Assembly (NCBI RefSeq): GCF_011612265.2
Contig: NZ_CP050134.2
Location: 434,001 to 498,000, forward strand
Direction of reading: 5' to 3'
Length of the DNA stretch: 64,000 nt
Origin: Corynebacterium matruchotii
Lineage (GTDB): Bacteria > Actinomycetota > Actinomycetes > Mycobacteriales > Mycobacteriaceae
How positions within the stretch are numbered: position 1 is the first letter of the stretch; each line of letters opens with the position of its first letter. Below, piece by piece: positions 8,676 to 22,117 of the stretch. The notes beneath the pieces were generated by a model, which had not been told where the DNA came from, did not search any database, and saw nothing but the letters and a program-made list of their open reading frames with translations. The translations under genes were made by a program, and so were the position numbers.

Positions 8676-9611
8676 TTAGCTGCGAATATCTTCGTACAGC
8701 ACGGTGGAAACGTAGCGCTCACCAAAATCCGGGATGACGGTCACAATGGTCTTACCCTCGTTTTCGGGGCGAGCCGCCAACTCCAGGGCGGCCTTCACAT
8801 TGGCGCCCGCGGAGATACCACCAAGAATGCCCTCGGATGCGCTCAAGGCCCGTGACGTGGCGATAGCGTCCTCGTTAGAGACGGTCAATACTTCTTCATA
8901 GATCTTCTGGTTTAAGACCTCAGGGATGAAGTTAGCACCCAATCCTTGGATCTTGTGCGGGCCAGCCTTGCCGGTGGTCAGCAATGGGGATGCCTCGGGT
9001 TCGACTGCGTACACCTTGATGTCAGGATTATGCTTCTTCAGAGCTTCGCCGGCGCCGGTTACGGTGCCACCGGTACCGATGCCAGCCACGAAAACATCCA
9101 CATTGCCGTCAGTGTCGGCCCAAATCTCCTCGCCGGTGGTCTTGCGGTGAATCTCCGGGTTGGCGGCATTGGCGAACTGGCGGGCCAGGATGGCGTTACC
9201 GCGCTCGGCAACGATCTCGTTTGCCTTGTCCACAGCACCCTGCATGCCAGCGGAACCCGGGGTGAGCACGATCTCTGCACCGTAGGCGCGCAGCAGCACG
9301 CGGCGTTCCAGCGACATGGTTTCTGGCATGGTCAACACCACGTTATAGCCGCGGGCGGCGCCCACCAGGGCCAGGGCGATACCGGTGTTGCCGGAGGTGG
9401 CCTCCACGATGGTGCCACCCGGTTTGAGCTCGCCGGCAGCCTCGGCGGCATCCACAATTGCCTTACCGATGCGGTCCTTCACCGAGTTTGCCGGGTTGAA
9501 AAACTCCAGCTTGACCAGCACATTGCCGGGTAAATCCTTATCCAACCGGTTCAGGCGGACCAGGGGGGTGCCGCCGATGGTTTCGAGGATGTCGTTGTAA
9601 ATCTTGGCCAT
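8676..9611 (-). CDS. cysK: O-acetylserine sulfhydrylase (cysteine synthase A)
   Basis: The 311-residue PLP enzyme converts O-acetylserine and sulfide to cysteine. The PLP lysine is Lys45 in NSVKDRIG, the substrate loop is TSGNTG (72-77), and a glycine-rich phosphate loop GTGGTVTGAG is present. The length is standard for CysK. AAGGAGCAG precedes the ATG at 9611. Two boxes of the McbR type (9681-9698 and 9706-9721) lie about 70-110 bp upstream, so repression by the sulfur regulator McbR is likely. A hairpin with a T-run ends the transcript. Confidence 0.96.
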   Translation of the reverse strand: MAKIYNDILETIGGTPLVRLNRLDKDLPGNVLVKLEFFNPANSVKDRIGKAIVDAAEAAGELKPGGTIVEATSGNTGIALALVGAARGYNVVLTMPETMSLERRVLLRAYGAEIVLTPGSAGMQGAVDKANEIVAERGNAILARQFANAANPEIHRKTTGEEIWADTDGNVDVFVAGIGTGGTVTGAGEALKKHNPDIKVYAVEPEASPLLTTGKAGPHKIQGLGANFIPEVLNQKIYEEVLTVSNEDAIATSRALSASEGILGGISAGANVKAALELAARPENEGKTIVTVIPDFGERYVSTVLYEDIRS

Positions 9612-9680
9612 GTAAAACTGCTCCTTGCCATGGAAAATGATTACATAAGAGTAAAGACTGCGGACAAGTATAACAGAAAA

Positions 9681-9698
9681 CTAGACTGCTATGTCTAG
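9681..9698. promoter_or_regulatory. McbR-type operator, perfect box
   Basis: TAGAC (9682-9686), six bases, then GTCTA (9693-9697) reproduces the TAGAC-N6-GTCTA motif of the sulfur/methionine repressor McbR of C. glutamicum. Flanking C and G extend the symmetry to 18 bp. Position upstream of cysK fits the known regulon. Confidence 0.85.
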
Positions 9699-9705
9699 TC
9701 AAGTG

Positions 9706-9721
9706 CAGACCAACTTGTCTA
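9706..9721. promoter_or_regulatory. Second McbR-type operator, one mismatch
   Basis: CAGAC (9706-9710), six bases, GTCTA (9717-9721) differs from the McbR motif at one position. Its centre is 24 bp from that of the first box, so two repressor dimers could bind on similar faces of the helix. Confidence 0.7.
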
Positions 9722-10752
9722 TATTAGTAATAAGCAGTGGGTTAAAGACTGTTTGACCATTTTGTCAAATAGCATAAGCGCTTCCCCTGTCGCTTGACGC
9801 TTGTGCCTACTTGCTTTACGACGGAAAAACATCACATTTGATGGGGGCGACGATAAGGGGGAGAATTCTTTGGAATTTTGGTGTTTCGGTCCGGCCAGGG
9901 ATAGGTTGGGCGATTAGTGTGAGTAGTACTTGTCATAATGCGGTGCGGATCGTGGCTTGGTGAATTATTCCGATTGGATTATAAATCCTGGTTTAATGAT
10001 GTAAATTGCTGATTTGCTGGTCGTTGACCTCAAGTAATGGTCTAATGTAGATCGATTCAGAAGCATGGTTGTGGCAACCACTCATCGGCAATTTCTATGC
10101 CGAGAGCCCAGTTTTTTAGTGACTTTTAGCACTTTTTTGGCGAGTTTTTCGCGTGCAGATTTTTGGTTTTTGGGTACCGATTGTTGGATTTTGTGGCAAA
10201 TTGTCCGGCTCTCACTAACCGCAAAAAGTGCTGTTTTTTCCCGTAGAAAGCATCATTATTGAGGGCAAAAATACGTCAGACTACCCGCAAATGAGTGCCC
10301 CTGTTAGGGGTGAAGTCTCTGCTAGAACCATATTTTGTGACCCTAATCATTCGTAGGGGGTTGGGGTAATTCTCGTTGTGTCATTTTGATTTTTATTCAT
10401 GAGAATTTATGTGAAAATTGGGGCTATTTTGTCCAAAAGTTACCCCCACCGGGTGTATCAAGTGGACATCATGGGAGAAAAACGGGCATTTCGATTCACT
10501 TTCGCTACCCCCTATCTCATGGTTATAATTTCCAAAGTTGCACACCAACGCTTACCGCACCGCGCGGGGGTGTACGGCTGGTGGCAGAAAACTTGTTTCT
10601 CTTTGTTGAAGCAAACTGTTAACTGGCTCTGAGGGTGGACACGTGTCTCCATATATTTAGATTTTTAACCAAACTTATATGGAAATGTAACCAACTTTAG
10701 GGTGAGTGCGATTTGAAGTAACAAGGAACCATGCGCTACACACAGGAGGAAA
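9722..10752. other. Long intergenic region upstream of ramA
   Basis: About 1 kb between the cysK operators and ramA holds no gene I can support; the small open frames here lack ribosome sites and protein character. There are several C- or G-tract elements of the ACCCC/GGGGT kind (near 10355, 10440 and 10507), the general form of RamA targets. A sequence at 10529-10539 is close to the RamB half-motif. These are candidates only. The ramA ribosome site GGAGGAAA ends directly before its ATG. Confidence 0.5.
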
Positions 10753-11601
10753 ATGGTGGAGATTCAGCGTATGAAAGATGACGAAGATGCCGTGCGCTCA
10801 GCATTGTCGTCGCTTAAAACAGCAACGGGTATTCCAGTAACGATGTATGCAACGGTTTTGGCGGATAATCGGTTGCAGATCAATCAATGGGTGGGGTTAC
10901 GAACCCCGGCACTGCAAAACCTTGTCATTGAGCCAGGCATTGGCGTGGGCGGCAGGGTGTTGACCACTCGGCGACCGGTTGGTGTCTCGGACTACACCCG
11001 TGCCAATGTGATCTCCCATGAGCTGGATACCTACATCCAGGACGAAGGGCTGCATTCCATTGTTGCCGTTCCCGTCATTGTTACTAGGGAAATCCGTGGG
11101 GTACTTTATGTCGGTGTTCACTCTCCTGTTCGACTGGGCGATAAGGTCATCGAAGAAGTCACCATGACCGCCCGCAGCCTGGAACAGGATCTGGCAGTCA
11201 ATGCTGCCGCTCGTCGTGCCGAAGGGGTTCGTGGTGGTGCTGCCCCCAAGCAAGGCCGCATGATGAATGGTGCGGAATGGGAACAGATTCGTTCCACCCA
11301 CTCCAAGCTTCGCATGCTTGCCAATCGGATTGAACAAGATGATATCCGCGCGGAACTAGAAGATTTGTGCGACCAAATGGTGGCTCCGGTTCGAGTCAAA
11401 CAAACCACCAAACTATCCGCCCGGGAACTCGACGTGCTCTCATGCGTGGCCCTTGGTCATACCAACGTCGAGGCCGCGGAGGAAATGGGAATTGGCGCCG
11501 AAACCGTGAAAAGCTATTTGCGTTCCGTCATGCGTAAGTTGGGCGCGCACACCCGTTACGAAGCAGTGAATGCCGCTCGCCGGATTGGAGCATTGCCATA
11601 A
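10753..11601 (+). CDS. ramA: LuxR-type regulator of acetate metabolism RamA
   Basis: The 282-residue protein has the same length as C. glutamicum RamA and shares its GAF-like N-terminal half and LuxR-type helix-turn-helix at about 212-275 (LSARELDVL...GHTNVEAAEEMGI...ETVKSYLRSVMRKLG). RamA activates genes for acetate use, the glyoxylate cycle, resuscitation factors and others, and is a master carbon regulator. The start is well supported by GGAGGAAA. An unusually long upstream region precedes it and a symmetric terminator follows. The placement between cysK and murA is conserved. Confidence 0.95.
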   Translation: MVEIQRMKDDEDAVRSALSSLKTATGIPVTMYATVLADNRLQINQWVGLRTPALQNLVIEPGIGVGGRVLTTRRPVGVSDYTRANVISHELDTYIQDEGLHSIVAVPVIVTREIRGVLYVGVHSPVRLGDKVIEEVTMTARSLEQDLAVNAAARRAEGVRGGAAPKQGRMMNGAEWEQIRSTHSKLRMLANRIEQDDIRAELEDLCDQMVAPVRVKQTTKLSARELDVLSCVALGHTNVEAAEEMGIGAETVKSYLRSVMRKLGAHTRYEAVNAARRIGALP

Positions 11602-11636
11602 GAGCTATATCCATATCTAGGTAACCTACTGTCGAA

Positions 11637-11673
11637 AAAGGTGGGGCTGGCGTACTTGCCGGTCCCACCTTTA
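11637..11673. terminator. Bidirectional terminator between ramA and pduO
   Basis: AAAGGTGGG-type and CCCACCTTT-type arms enclose a hairpin with an inner GCTGGC/GCCGG pairing. A-run and T-run flank it on both sides, so it can end the convergent ramA and adenosyltransferase transcripts. Confidence 0.75.
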
Positions 11674-11702
11674 CGTGCGCTTATATGATTGGTGTTACTC
11701 CA

Positions 11703-12278
11703 TTAACGCTCGCCGCCGGGAATCCATTTCACATCGTTTGCGTCATTGGTCACCCGGCACAAGATAAACAACAAATCGGACAACCGGTTGAGGTATTTTG
11801 CCGGTAGAACCGATGTGGTGTCGGGGTGGGATTCCACCGCCGACCATGCGGCCCGTTCCGCCCGCCGAGCCGTAATCCGGGCAATATGCAACAGCGACGC
11901 CGTGGGGGTGCCGCCTGGCAGAATGAACGAATCGAGTTTGGGTAGCGACTCGTTATAGGCGTCGCAATCCTGTTCGAGACGGTCAATGTATTCCTGCGTG
12001 ATTCGCAGCGGCTTATACCCCAAATCCTTATCAGTGACGGGGGTGGCTAGGTCGGCTCCGGCGTCGAAAAGCTCATTTTGGACGCGCCGCAGCGTTGCTG
12101 CAACCTTGTCCGACGGGGAACCCAGGGAAAGCGCCACGCCGATATGAGCGTTGACCTCCTCACAATCGGCGTAGGCAACAAGGCGAGGATCGGTTTTTGG
12201 TACCCGGGAAAAATCGGACAAACCAGTGGTGCCGTCGTCGCCGGTGCGGGTATAGATTTTGGTGAGATGAACAGCCAT
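11703..12278 (-). CDS. pduO: PduO-type cob(I)alamin adenosyltransferase
   Basis: The 191-residue protein transfers the adenosyl group of ATP to cob(I)alamin to form adenosylcobalamin. Family marks are the N-terminal ATP-binding [11 protein letters not shown] and the C-terminal [12 protein letters not shown] motif. I chose the ATG at 12278 (MAVHLTKIY); a longer reading frame that continues to 12731 only runs antisense into murA and adds sequence unlike the family. The start lies 40 bp from the divergent murA start. A TATTTT element seven bases before the ATG suggests leaderless transcription. Confidence 0.93.
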   Translation of the reverse strand: MAVHLTKIYTRTGDDGTTGLSDFSRVPKTDPRLVAYADCEEVNAHIGVALSLGSPSDKVAATLRRVQNELFDAGADLATPVTDKDLGYKPLRITQEYIDRLEQDCDAYNESLPKLDSFILPGGTPTASLLHIARITARRAERAAWSAVESHPDTTSVLPAKYLNRLSDLLFILCRVTNDANDVKWIPGGER

Positions 12279-12318
12279 AACACCAAAATACGCGAATACT
12301 TCGATATGCTGGGCTGTT
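12279..12318. promoter_or_regulatory. 40-bp divergent promoter region pduO/murA
   Basis: For murA, TATGCT at 12305-12310 would start transcription at or next to the GTG at 12319. For pduO, a TATTTT element on the other strand would do the same at 12278. Both mRNAs may therefore be leaderless. No good -35 was seen for either; they would overlap each other. Confidence 0.45.
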
Positions 12319-13596
12319 GTGAAGGATCGATTTTTGGTGACAGGCGGCGCACGCCTGGAAGGCTCAGTAAAAGTAAGCGGCGCAAAGAATAGCGTGCTGA
12401 AACTCATGGCGGCGGCGCTGCTGGCAGAGGGCACAACCACACTTACAAACTGCCCGGAAATCCTTGACGTACCGCTCATGGCGGAAGTCCTCAGAGGCCT
12501 GGGCTGTGAGGTCTCTGTTGACCACGAAACTGTCCGCATCACTACCCCCGCCACTGTGAGCTCCGATGCCGATTTCGACGCCGTGCGACAATTCCGTGCC
12601 TCGGTGTGCGTGCTTGGGCCGCTCACATCCCGAACCGGTCGGGCCGTGGTGGCGCTGCCCGGTGGCGACGCCATTGGCAGCCGTCCGCTAGACATGCACC
12701 AATCCGGTTTGGAAAAGCTGGGCGCCACCACCTACATTCGCCACGGTGCTGTGGTAGCCGAAGCTACCAAGCTTGTGGGGGCCGAAATCGAACTGGATTT
12801 CCCCTCCGTGGGGGCCACCGAAAACATCCTGACCGCCGCGGTGTTGGCCGAGGGGCGCACGGTGCTGGAGAACGCTGCCCGGGAGCCGGAAATCGTCGAC
12901 CTCTGCGTCATGCTGCGGCAAATGGGGGCGCAGCTGACCGGTGAAGGCTCACCCACCATCGTGATCGACGGGGTGGACAAGTTGTATCCCACGCAGCATG
13001 AGGTCATCGGCGACCGAATCGTTGCCGGCACCTGGGCCTATGCGGCGGCCATGACCAGGGGCGATATCACAGTGAGCGGGATCGCGCCCCGACACCTGCA
13101 TCTTCCACTGGAGATGTTGAAGTTTGCCGGTGCCCAGATTTCCTCCTACGAAAACGGTTTTCGGGTGAACATGCCGCACCGGCCCAAGGCCGTTGACTAC
13201 CAGACGCTTCCGTTCCCCGGCTTTCCCACGGATTTGCAGCCCATGGCCATCGGCATTTCGGCCATCGCGGAAGGCACCTCTGTTATCACCGAAAACATTT
13301 TCGAGGCCCGGTTTAGGTTTGTTGACGAAATGATGCGGTTGGGTGCGGACGCCACGGTTGACGGGCACCATGTGGTGCTGCGCGGCGTGGAACAATTATC
13401 GTCCACTCCGGTGTGGAGTTCGGACATTCGAGCGGGCGCCGGCCTGGTGTTGGCCGGGCTGTGCGCCGATGGCGAGACCGAGGTGCATGACGTGTATCAC
13501 ATTGACCGGGGGTATCCGAATTTTGTGGAGAACCTCCAACAATTGGGGGCCAAAATTGAACGGGTCTCCGGGCCTGCGGACCCAGCCCCCAGATAG
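12319..13596 (+). CDS. murA: UDP-N-acetylglucosamine 1-carboxyvinyltransferase
   Basis: The 425-residue enzyme adds enolpyruvate from PEP to UDP-GlcNAc, the first committed step of peptidoglycan synthesis. SGAKNS near the N-terminus and the GxxAIGxRPLD loop are present. The active-site position that is Cys115 in E. coli is Asp117 here ([11 protein letters not shown]), as in mycobacterial MurA; this change is known to make the enzyme insensitive to fosfomycin. The GTG start at 12319 gives the family N-terminus ([10 protein letters not shown]). It lies just upstream of the rRNA region, as in C. glutamicum. Confidence 0.96.
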   Translation: MKDRFLVTGGARLEGSVKVSGAKNSVLKLMAAALLAEGTTTLTNCPEILDVPLMAEVLRGLGCEVSVDHETVRITTPATVSSDADFDAVRQFRASVCVLGPLTSRTGRAVVALPGGDAIGSRPLDMHQSGLEKLGATTYIRHGAVVAEATKLVGAEIELDFPSVGATENILTAAVLAEGRTVLENAAREPEIVDLCVMLRQMGAQLTGEGSPTIVIDGVDKLYPTQHEVIGDRIVAGTWAYAAAMTRGDITVSGIAPRHLHLPLEMLKFAGAQISSYENGFRVNMPHRPKAVDYQTLPFPGFPTDLQPMAIGISAIAEGTSVITENIFEARFRFVDEMMRLGADATVDGHHVVLRGVEQLSSTPVWSSDIRAGAGLVLAGLCADGETEVHDVYHIDRGYPNFVENLQQLGAKIERVSGPADPAPR

Positions 13597-13631
13597 TCTT
13601 AGGCTTAGCCGGCGTCGGTGCTTAGGTGGGG

Positions 13632-14396
13632 TTAGGCAAGCTGCATGCGGGACCACCGGGCATAGGTGAGACCGGCGAATCCTGCCGATAATGCCAGGAA
13701 AACCAGCAACTGTGGCGTGGTTGTCGGAATGATCTGTAACGCCCACAATGCCGGGACTGCCGGTGGCATCCAGCCGCTATTAGCACCCAATAAGGTGCCA
13801 AACTGGCCGAGAATAATCAGCGCAAGGGCGGTGCCGCAGCCGGCGATAAGGGAACGAGTGCACACGGAAACCCACGCAATAATAGGGGTTGCGAGGAGCG
13901 TGAGTACTCCCAACACGAGAAACCGTAGGATGTGTGCTTCCGTGGGGAAGCCAAAGCGGAATCCCACGGCGAGCAGCAGCATCACGATGGCGAGTAGCAG
14001 ATGAGTGACAAGGGTCCATGCTGCATAAACCAGGAATTTGGCTGTCATAGTGATGTGCCGACTCATCGGCAGCATGGCCAATCCGATGGCGGTGTTATCC
14101 ATAAACTCTCGGGCATATATCCAGGCGATCATGGTGCCAAAACCCAATACTTCCGCAGCCGCCGTGATCTGTGTCGCTACAAAGAAGAACCCATTCTCAT
14201 CATGAGTGGCGGCAGCTCCCCCCTTAGCGAGAATGACCGGATTGTTGTGGGCGATAGCGATCATCATTGCCGAAACAATAAGCGGGATTCCGGTCAGCAT
14301 TGCGCCGGTGATTCCCCGTGCCGTTGCGGATTTTGTTACCTTGAGGGTCTCGACTTTCATTGTAATTATTAACGTCGAGTGACGAAAAGATGACAT
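13632..14396 (-). CDS. ABC transporter permease, ABC-2-like
   Basis: The 254-residue protein has six hydrophobic segments: about 35-50, 85-105, 125-155, 165-190, 195-215 and 225-245. This is the layout of ABC-2 type exporter permeases of the bacitracin/multidrug (BcrB-like) kind. The ATG at 14396 has GGGAG eight bases upstream; an internal ATG at 14360 is a weaker choice. It follows the ATPase gene by 22 bp and is the last gene of a tetR-ATPase-permease operon. Substrate unknown; the regulator suggests an inducible export function. Confidence 0.8.
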   Translation of the reverse strand: MSSFRHSTLIITMKVETLKVTKSATARGITGAMLTGIPLIVSAMMIAIAHNNPVILAKGGAAATHDENGFFFVATQITAAAEVLGFGTMIAWIYAREFMDNTAIGLAMLPMSRHITMTAKFLVYAAWTLVTHLLLAIVMLLLAVGFRFGFPTEAHILRFLVLGVLTLLATPIIAWVSVCTRSLIAGCGTALALIILGQFGTLLGANSGWMPPAVPALWALQIIPTTTPQLLVFLALSAGFAGLTYARWSRMQLA

Positions 14397-14418
14397 AGAA
14401 ACTCTCCCAACTTATCGC

Positions 14419-15096
14419 TTAATTGTCTACATTGGCGTTTGATTGATCGTCTGAAAGAATGGCCTGAAAGAAGCAGTTTTCCAATTGTGGGGTGGTGGGG
14501 GACAGTTCCGTAATGATGCGCCCGGAATTTACCACGACAATGCGGTGAGCAATGGCTGCCACCTCGTCCAAATGGTGACTGCTGACCACCACGCTACATC
14601 CCGCGGCCGCTCGCTCTTTCACGACGGTGCGCAGGGTGACTATTCCCATCGGATCAAGAGCATTGGTGGGCTCGTCAAGCACGATAAGTTGCGGCTGATG
14701 CTGAAACACCCCAGCTAAACCCACTCGCTGCTTGTTTCCTAGCGATAGTTTCCGAAAGGAGCGATTGCGGTATGGTTGCAGCTCCCACCGGTTGATGGAG
14801 TCGGTAACGCGCCCAGGGTCGATGCCATATAACCAAGCATGCATGCGTAGGTTTTGAGCCACGGTCAGCTCGGGATAGCAAAACGGCGCGTCGATAAGCT
14901 GCCCGATATCGCCATTGCCCACGGTGCGGCGAACCGTGCCGGCGGTGGGGTGGATGAGGCCGAGCGCGAGCCGTAACAGTGTGGTTTTGCCGGCGCCGTT
15001 GCGGCCGATGAGCGCAACGATCTCGCCTGCCGCCACCGAAAAATTGAGGCGAGTAATGCCGCGGCTTGTCACCGTAACGTTGTGCAGCTCAAGCAT
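14419..15096 (-). CDS. ABC transporter ATP-binding protein
   Basis: This 225-residue ATPase has Walker A GRNGAGKTT (31-39), a signature region SLGNKQRVGLAG and Walker B LIVLDEPTNALDP. It energises the downstream permease. I use the ATG at 15096 (MLELHNVTV), which overlaps the end of the TetR gene by 8 bp; an earlier ATG at 15123 only adds residues lying inside the TetR gene. The overlap indicates translational coupling. The size and the pairing with a single six-segment permease fit drug or antimicrobial peptide exporters. Confidence 0.88.
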   Translation of the reverse strand: MLELHNVTVTSRGITRLNFSVAAGEIVALIGRNGAGKTTLLRLALGLIHPTAGTVRRTVGNGDIGQLIDAPFCYPELTVAQNLRMHAWLYGIDPGRVTDSINRWELQPYRNRSFRKLSLGNKQRVGLAGVFQHQPQLIVLDEPTNALDPMGIVTLRTVVKERAAAGCSVVVSSHHLDEVAAIAHRIVVVNSGRIITELSPTTPQLENCFFQAILSDDQSNANVDN

Positions 15097-15649
15097 GAGT
15101 GCCCGCCAAAGCATGTAAAACACCGCGCAACGTCGGCATGAGCGGCCGATTGATGTGTGTACTCCAATCTATTAACGCCCTGGTCAGCCCAGCAATGACT
15201 GCGGTTGCCAACGCGGTTGCCGTGAGCTTGTCGACGCCCCGGGCAGTCAACGCCGTGGCGATCGCGGTAATTGTTTCGTCATTGCTGTGGATTGCTGCCG
15301 CTGCCAATTCGGGATTCTCGGCCACGATGCGCAGCCGGGTACGCAATCGCTCTTCGACGTCTGGGGTGAAGGTGTCGAGAAGCGACTGGATTCCGGCGGT
15401 GATTGCGCGAAGCGGTGCTTCCTTGGCTGGGCGCTTTTCGACGGCTTCCGCGATCGCCGGATCAAATGGATCCTGCAGAATCAGCGACTCCTTGGTGGGG
15501 AAATGGCGGAAGAGTGTCATCTGGCTTACCTCGGCAACAGCCGCGATTTGCGCGGTGGTAGTGGCGGAATATCCCTGGTGAGTAAAGAGTTCCAGGGCGG
15601 CCAATTGTATGTGCGTGTGGGTCCGATCCCATTTAGGTGAGGGTGTCAT
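15089..15649 (-). CDS. TetR-family transcriptional regulator
   Basis: The 186-residue protein has a TetR helix-turn-helix at about 24-46 (ATTTAQIAAVAEVSQMTLFRHF), followed by a variable helical ligand domain. It is the first gene of a three-gene operon with an ABC exporter. A perfect 39-bp palindrome lies 27-65 bp upstream, very probably its own operator, so it should repress the operon until an unknown ligand binds. Confidence 0.9.
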   Translation of the reverse strand: MTPSPKWDRTHTHIQLAALELFTHQGYSATTTAQIAAVAEVSQMTLFRHFPTKESLILQDPFDPAIAEAVEKRPAKEAPLRAITAGIQSLLDTFTPDVEERLRTRLRIVAENPELAAAAIHSNDETITAIATALTARGVDKLTATALATAVIAGLTRALIDWSTHINRPLMPTLRGVLHALAGTHA

Positions 15650-15675
15650 GATGCATCAGTCTCCATGCCCGCTAT

Positions 15676-15714
15676 CTTACACCATAATGTTAGTCACTAA
15701 CATTATGGTGTAAG
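15676..15714. promoter_or_regulatory. Perfect 39-bp palindrome, TetR operator
   Basis: The arms 15676-15694 and 15696-15714 are perfect reverse complements of 19 bp around a single central base. The inner part contains TTAGT/ACTAA and the outer part CTTACACC/GGTGTAAG. The location directly upstream of the tetR start supports an autoregulatory operator, long enough for two dimers. On the minus strand TAAGAT at the far edge could be the -10. Confidence 0.85.
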
Positions 15715-15840
15715 TGTTGTACGCTTGATGTCCAGGTTAAAGAAAATGTGCTTCTGAGCTGTGCGTTTGTAATTGTTCTGGTTGTGTGTGTAAATTTGTG
15801 TGAGTCAGCGAGGCGGTCGCCAAGCTGATGACCAGCGAAG

Positions 15841-15870
15841 TTGACAAGTTTTATGCTTGTTGGCTAAACT
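15841..15870 (+). promoter_or_regulatory. rRNA operon promoter
   Basis: TTGACA (15841-15846), an 18-bp spacer and TAAACT (15865-15870) form a near-consensus housekeeping promoter. It lies about 220 bp before the mature 16S start. A leader sequence near 15930-15950 (TTGTTTGAGAACTCGATAG) resembles the actinobacterial rRNA antitermination/leader element and has a relative in the 16S-23S spacer near 18040. Confidence 0.8.
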
Positions 15871-16089
15871 GACCAAGGTTGCTTTGCGCTTACGGCTTTT
15901 AAAAGTTGGAGGCGGGAGTATGCCAGTGTTGTTTGAGAACTCGATAGTTGTGTCATTTGATGAAACGAATTATTGTTTGAACATGAACGCGAACGTGGGC
16001 ACCAAATAGTTATTGATAGTTGTTGGTGTTTGTTGTTTGTTGTTGTTTTGTTGGTTTCTTTGTTTTTTGCCTGTAATTTTTTGTTTGTT

Positions 16090-21267
<5,178 letters not shown>

Positions 21268-21425
21268 TAGTGTGTGTGGGCAACAAAGAAATGTGTTGCC
21301 GGGAGCATGTGTTTGCCGCAAAAAGAAGAATGATTATTGTGTTTGTGTTTGTTGTACAGTGTTTGACGCAACACGCTGCCCGTACCCTGTTGGGGTGTGG
21401 GGGTGGTTTGTTTCAAATTGGGTTT

Positions 21426-21545
21426 GTGTTGGTGGTTTTAGCGTCGAGGGTACGCCCGGTCCCGTTCCGATCCCGGTAGCTAAGCTTGACTGCGCTGATG
21501 GTACTGCAATCGTGGGGTTGTGGGAGAGTAAGACACCGCCAACAC
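21426..21545 (+). rRNA. rrf: 5S ribosomal RNA
   Basis: A 120-nt segment with matching 5' (GTGTTGGTGG) and 3' (CCGCCAACAC) ends that form the terminal stem. The internal sequence (CGCCCGGTCCCGTTCCGA, GTAGCTAAGC, GATGGTACTGCA) is diagnostic of 5S rRNA. It follows 23S by about 160 bp and precedes a strong terminator. Confidence 0.94.
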
Positions 21546-21569
21546 ACCAAACTTAATATCTACATAATA

Positions 21570-21627
21570 TGTGGGGTGTGCCAAAATCCTCCAAGAGGAG
21601 GAGGGCGGCACACCCCACACACTTTTT
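21570..21627 (+). terminator. rRNA operon terminator
   Basis: The arms 21570-21582 and 21607-21619 form a perfect 13-bp stem (TGTGGGGTGTGCC). A smaller CCTCC/GGAGG hairpin lies in the loop, and TTTTT follows at 21623-21627. It ends the rrn transcript. Confidence 0.92.
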
Positions 21628-21646
21628 ATGCCCTCCCTTTTTCTAT

Positions 21647-21677
21647 TTGCGTTGGAGTGCACTCCAAGGGCTAGGGT
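21647..21677 (+). promoter_or_regulatory. MerR-type promoter with 19-bp spacer and palindromic operator
   Basis: TTGCGT (21647-21652) and TAGGGT (21672-21677) are 19 bp apart, the overlong spacing typical of MerR-activated promoters. The spacer holds the perfect 16-bp palindrome TTGGAGTGCACTCCAA (21652-21667). Transcription would begin at or next to the ATG at 21686, giving a leaderless mRNA. Confidence 0.75.
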
Positions 21678-21685
21678 AGGGGGCT

Positions 21686-22117
21686 ATGGACTACCTCACT
21701 ATTAGTAGCGTCGCAAAGCAAACTGGGCTCAGCCCAGACACGCTACGCTGGTATGAACGCGAAGGCGTACTACCGCCCACCCAGCGCACAAGCAGTGGGC
21801 AGCGCGTCTACGACGAGAAAACCATCAAACTAGTAACACTCGTTGCGCGACTCCGCCGAACCGGTATGCCCGTCGCGCAAACCCGAAAATTCTTAAACCT
21901 CTTTGCGGAAGGCGCCGCAAGCCACGGCCAACGCATGGCCCTGCTGGAAGAACACAAACAGCGCGTCCAAAATCAGATCGACCAACTCCAGGATGACCTA
22001 GGTGCAATCCAGGCGAAAATCGACCACTATGCAGAACTCATCGAACAAGGCCTGGACTGCAATAATCAACTCATCATTGACGAAACCATCCTCGAACAAC
22101 AACGGAAGCTCTCATGA
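21686..22117 (+). CDS. MerR-family transcriptional regulator
   Basis: This 143-residue protein begins with the MerR winged-helix (SSVAKQTGLSPDTLRWYEREGVL, about residues 7-30). It then has an RVYDEKTIKLVTLVARLRRTGM segment and a long dimerisation helix. There is no metal-binding cysteine pattern, so it belongs with the redox/aldehyde or drug-type members. Its stop overlaps the start of the aldo-keto reductase gene by 4 bp (ATGA), which marks a coupled operon. Autoregulation through the palindrome at 21652-21667 is likely. Confidence 0.92.
   Translation: MDYLTISSVAKQTGLSPDTLRWYEREGVLPPTQRTSSGQRVYDEKTIKLVTLVARLRRTGMPVAQTRKFLNLFAEGAASHGQRMALLEEHKQRVQNQIDQLQDDLGAIQAKIDHYAELIEQGLDCNNQLIIDETILEQQRKLS

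Noticed and set aside
10065..10632. Small open frames upstream of ramA
   Set aside because: No ribosome sites, overlapping each other in different frames, and odd composition.
12279..12731. N-terminal extension of the cobalamin adenosyltransferase frame into murA
   Set aside because: It is antisense to conserved murA sequence, has no family similarity, and the conserved protein starts at 12278.
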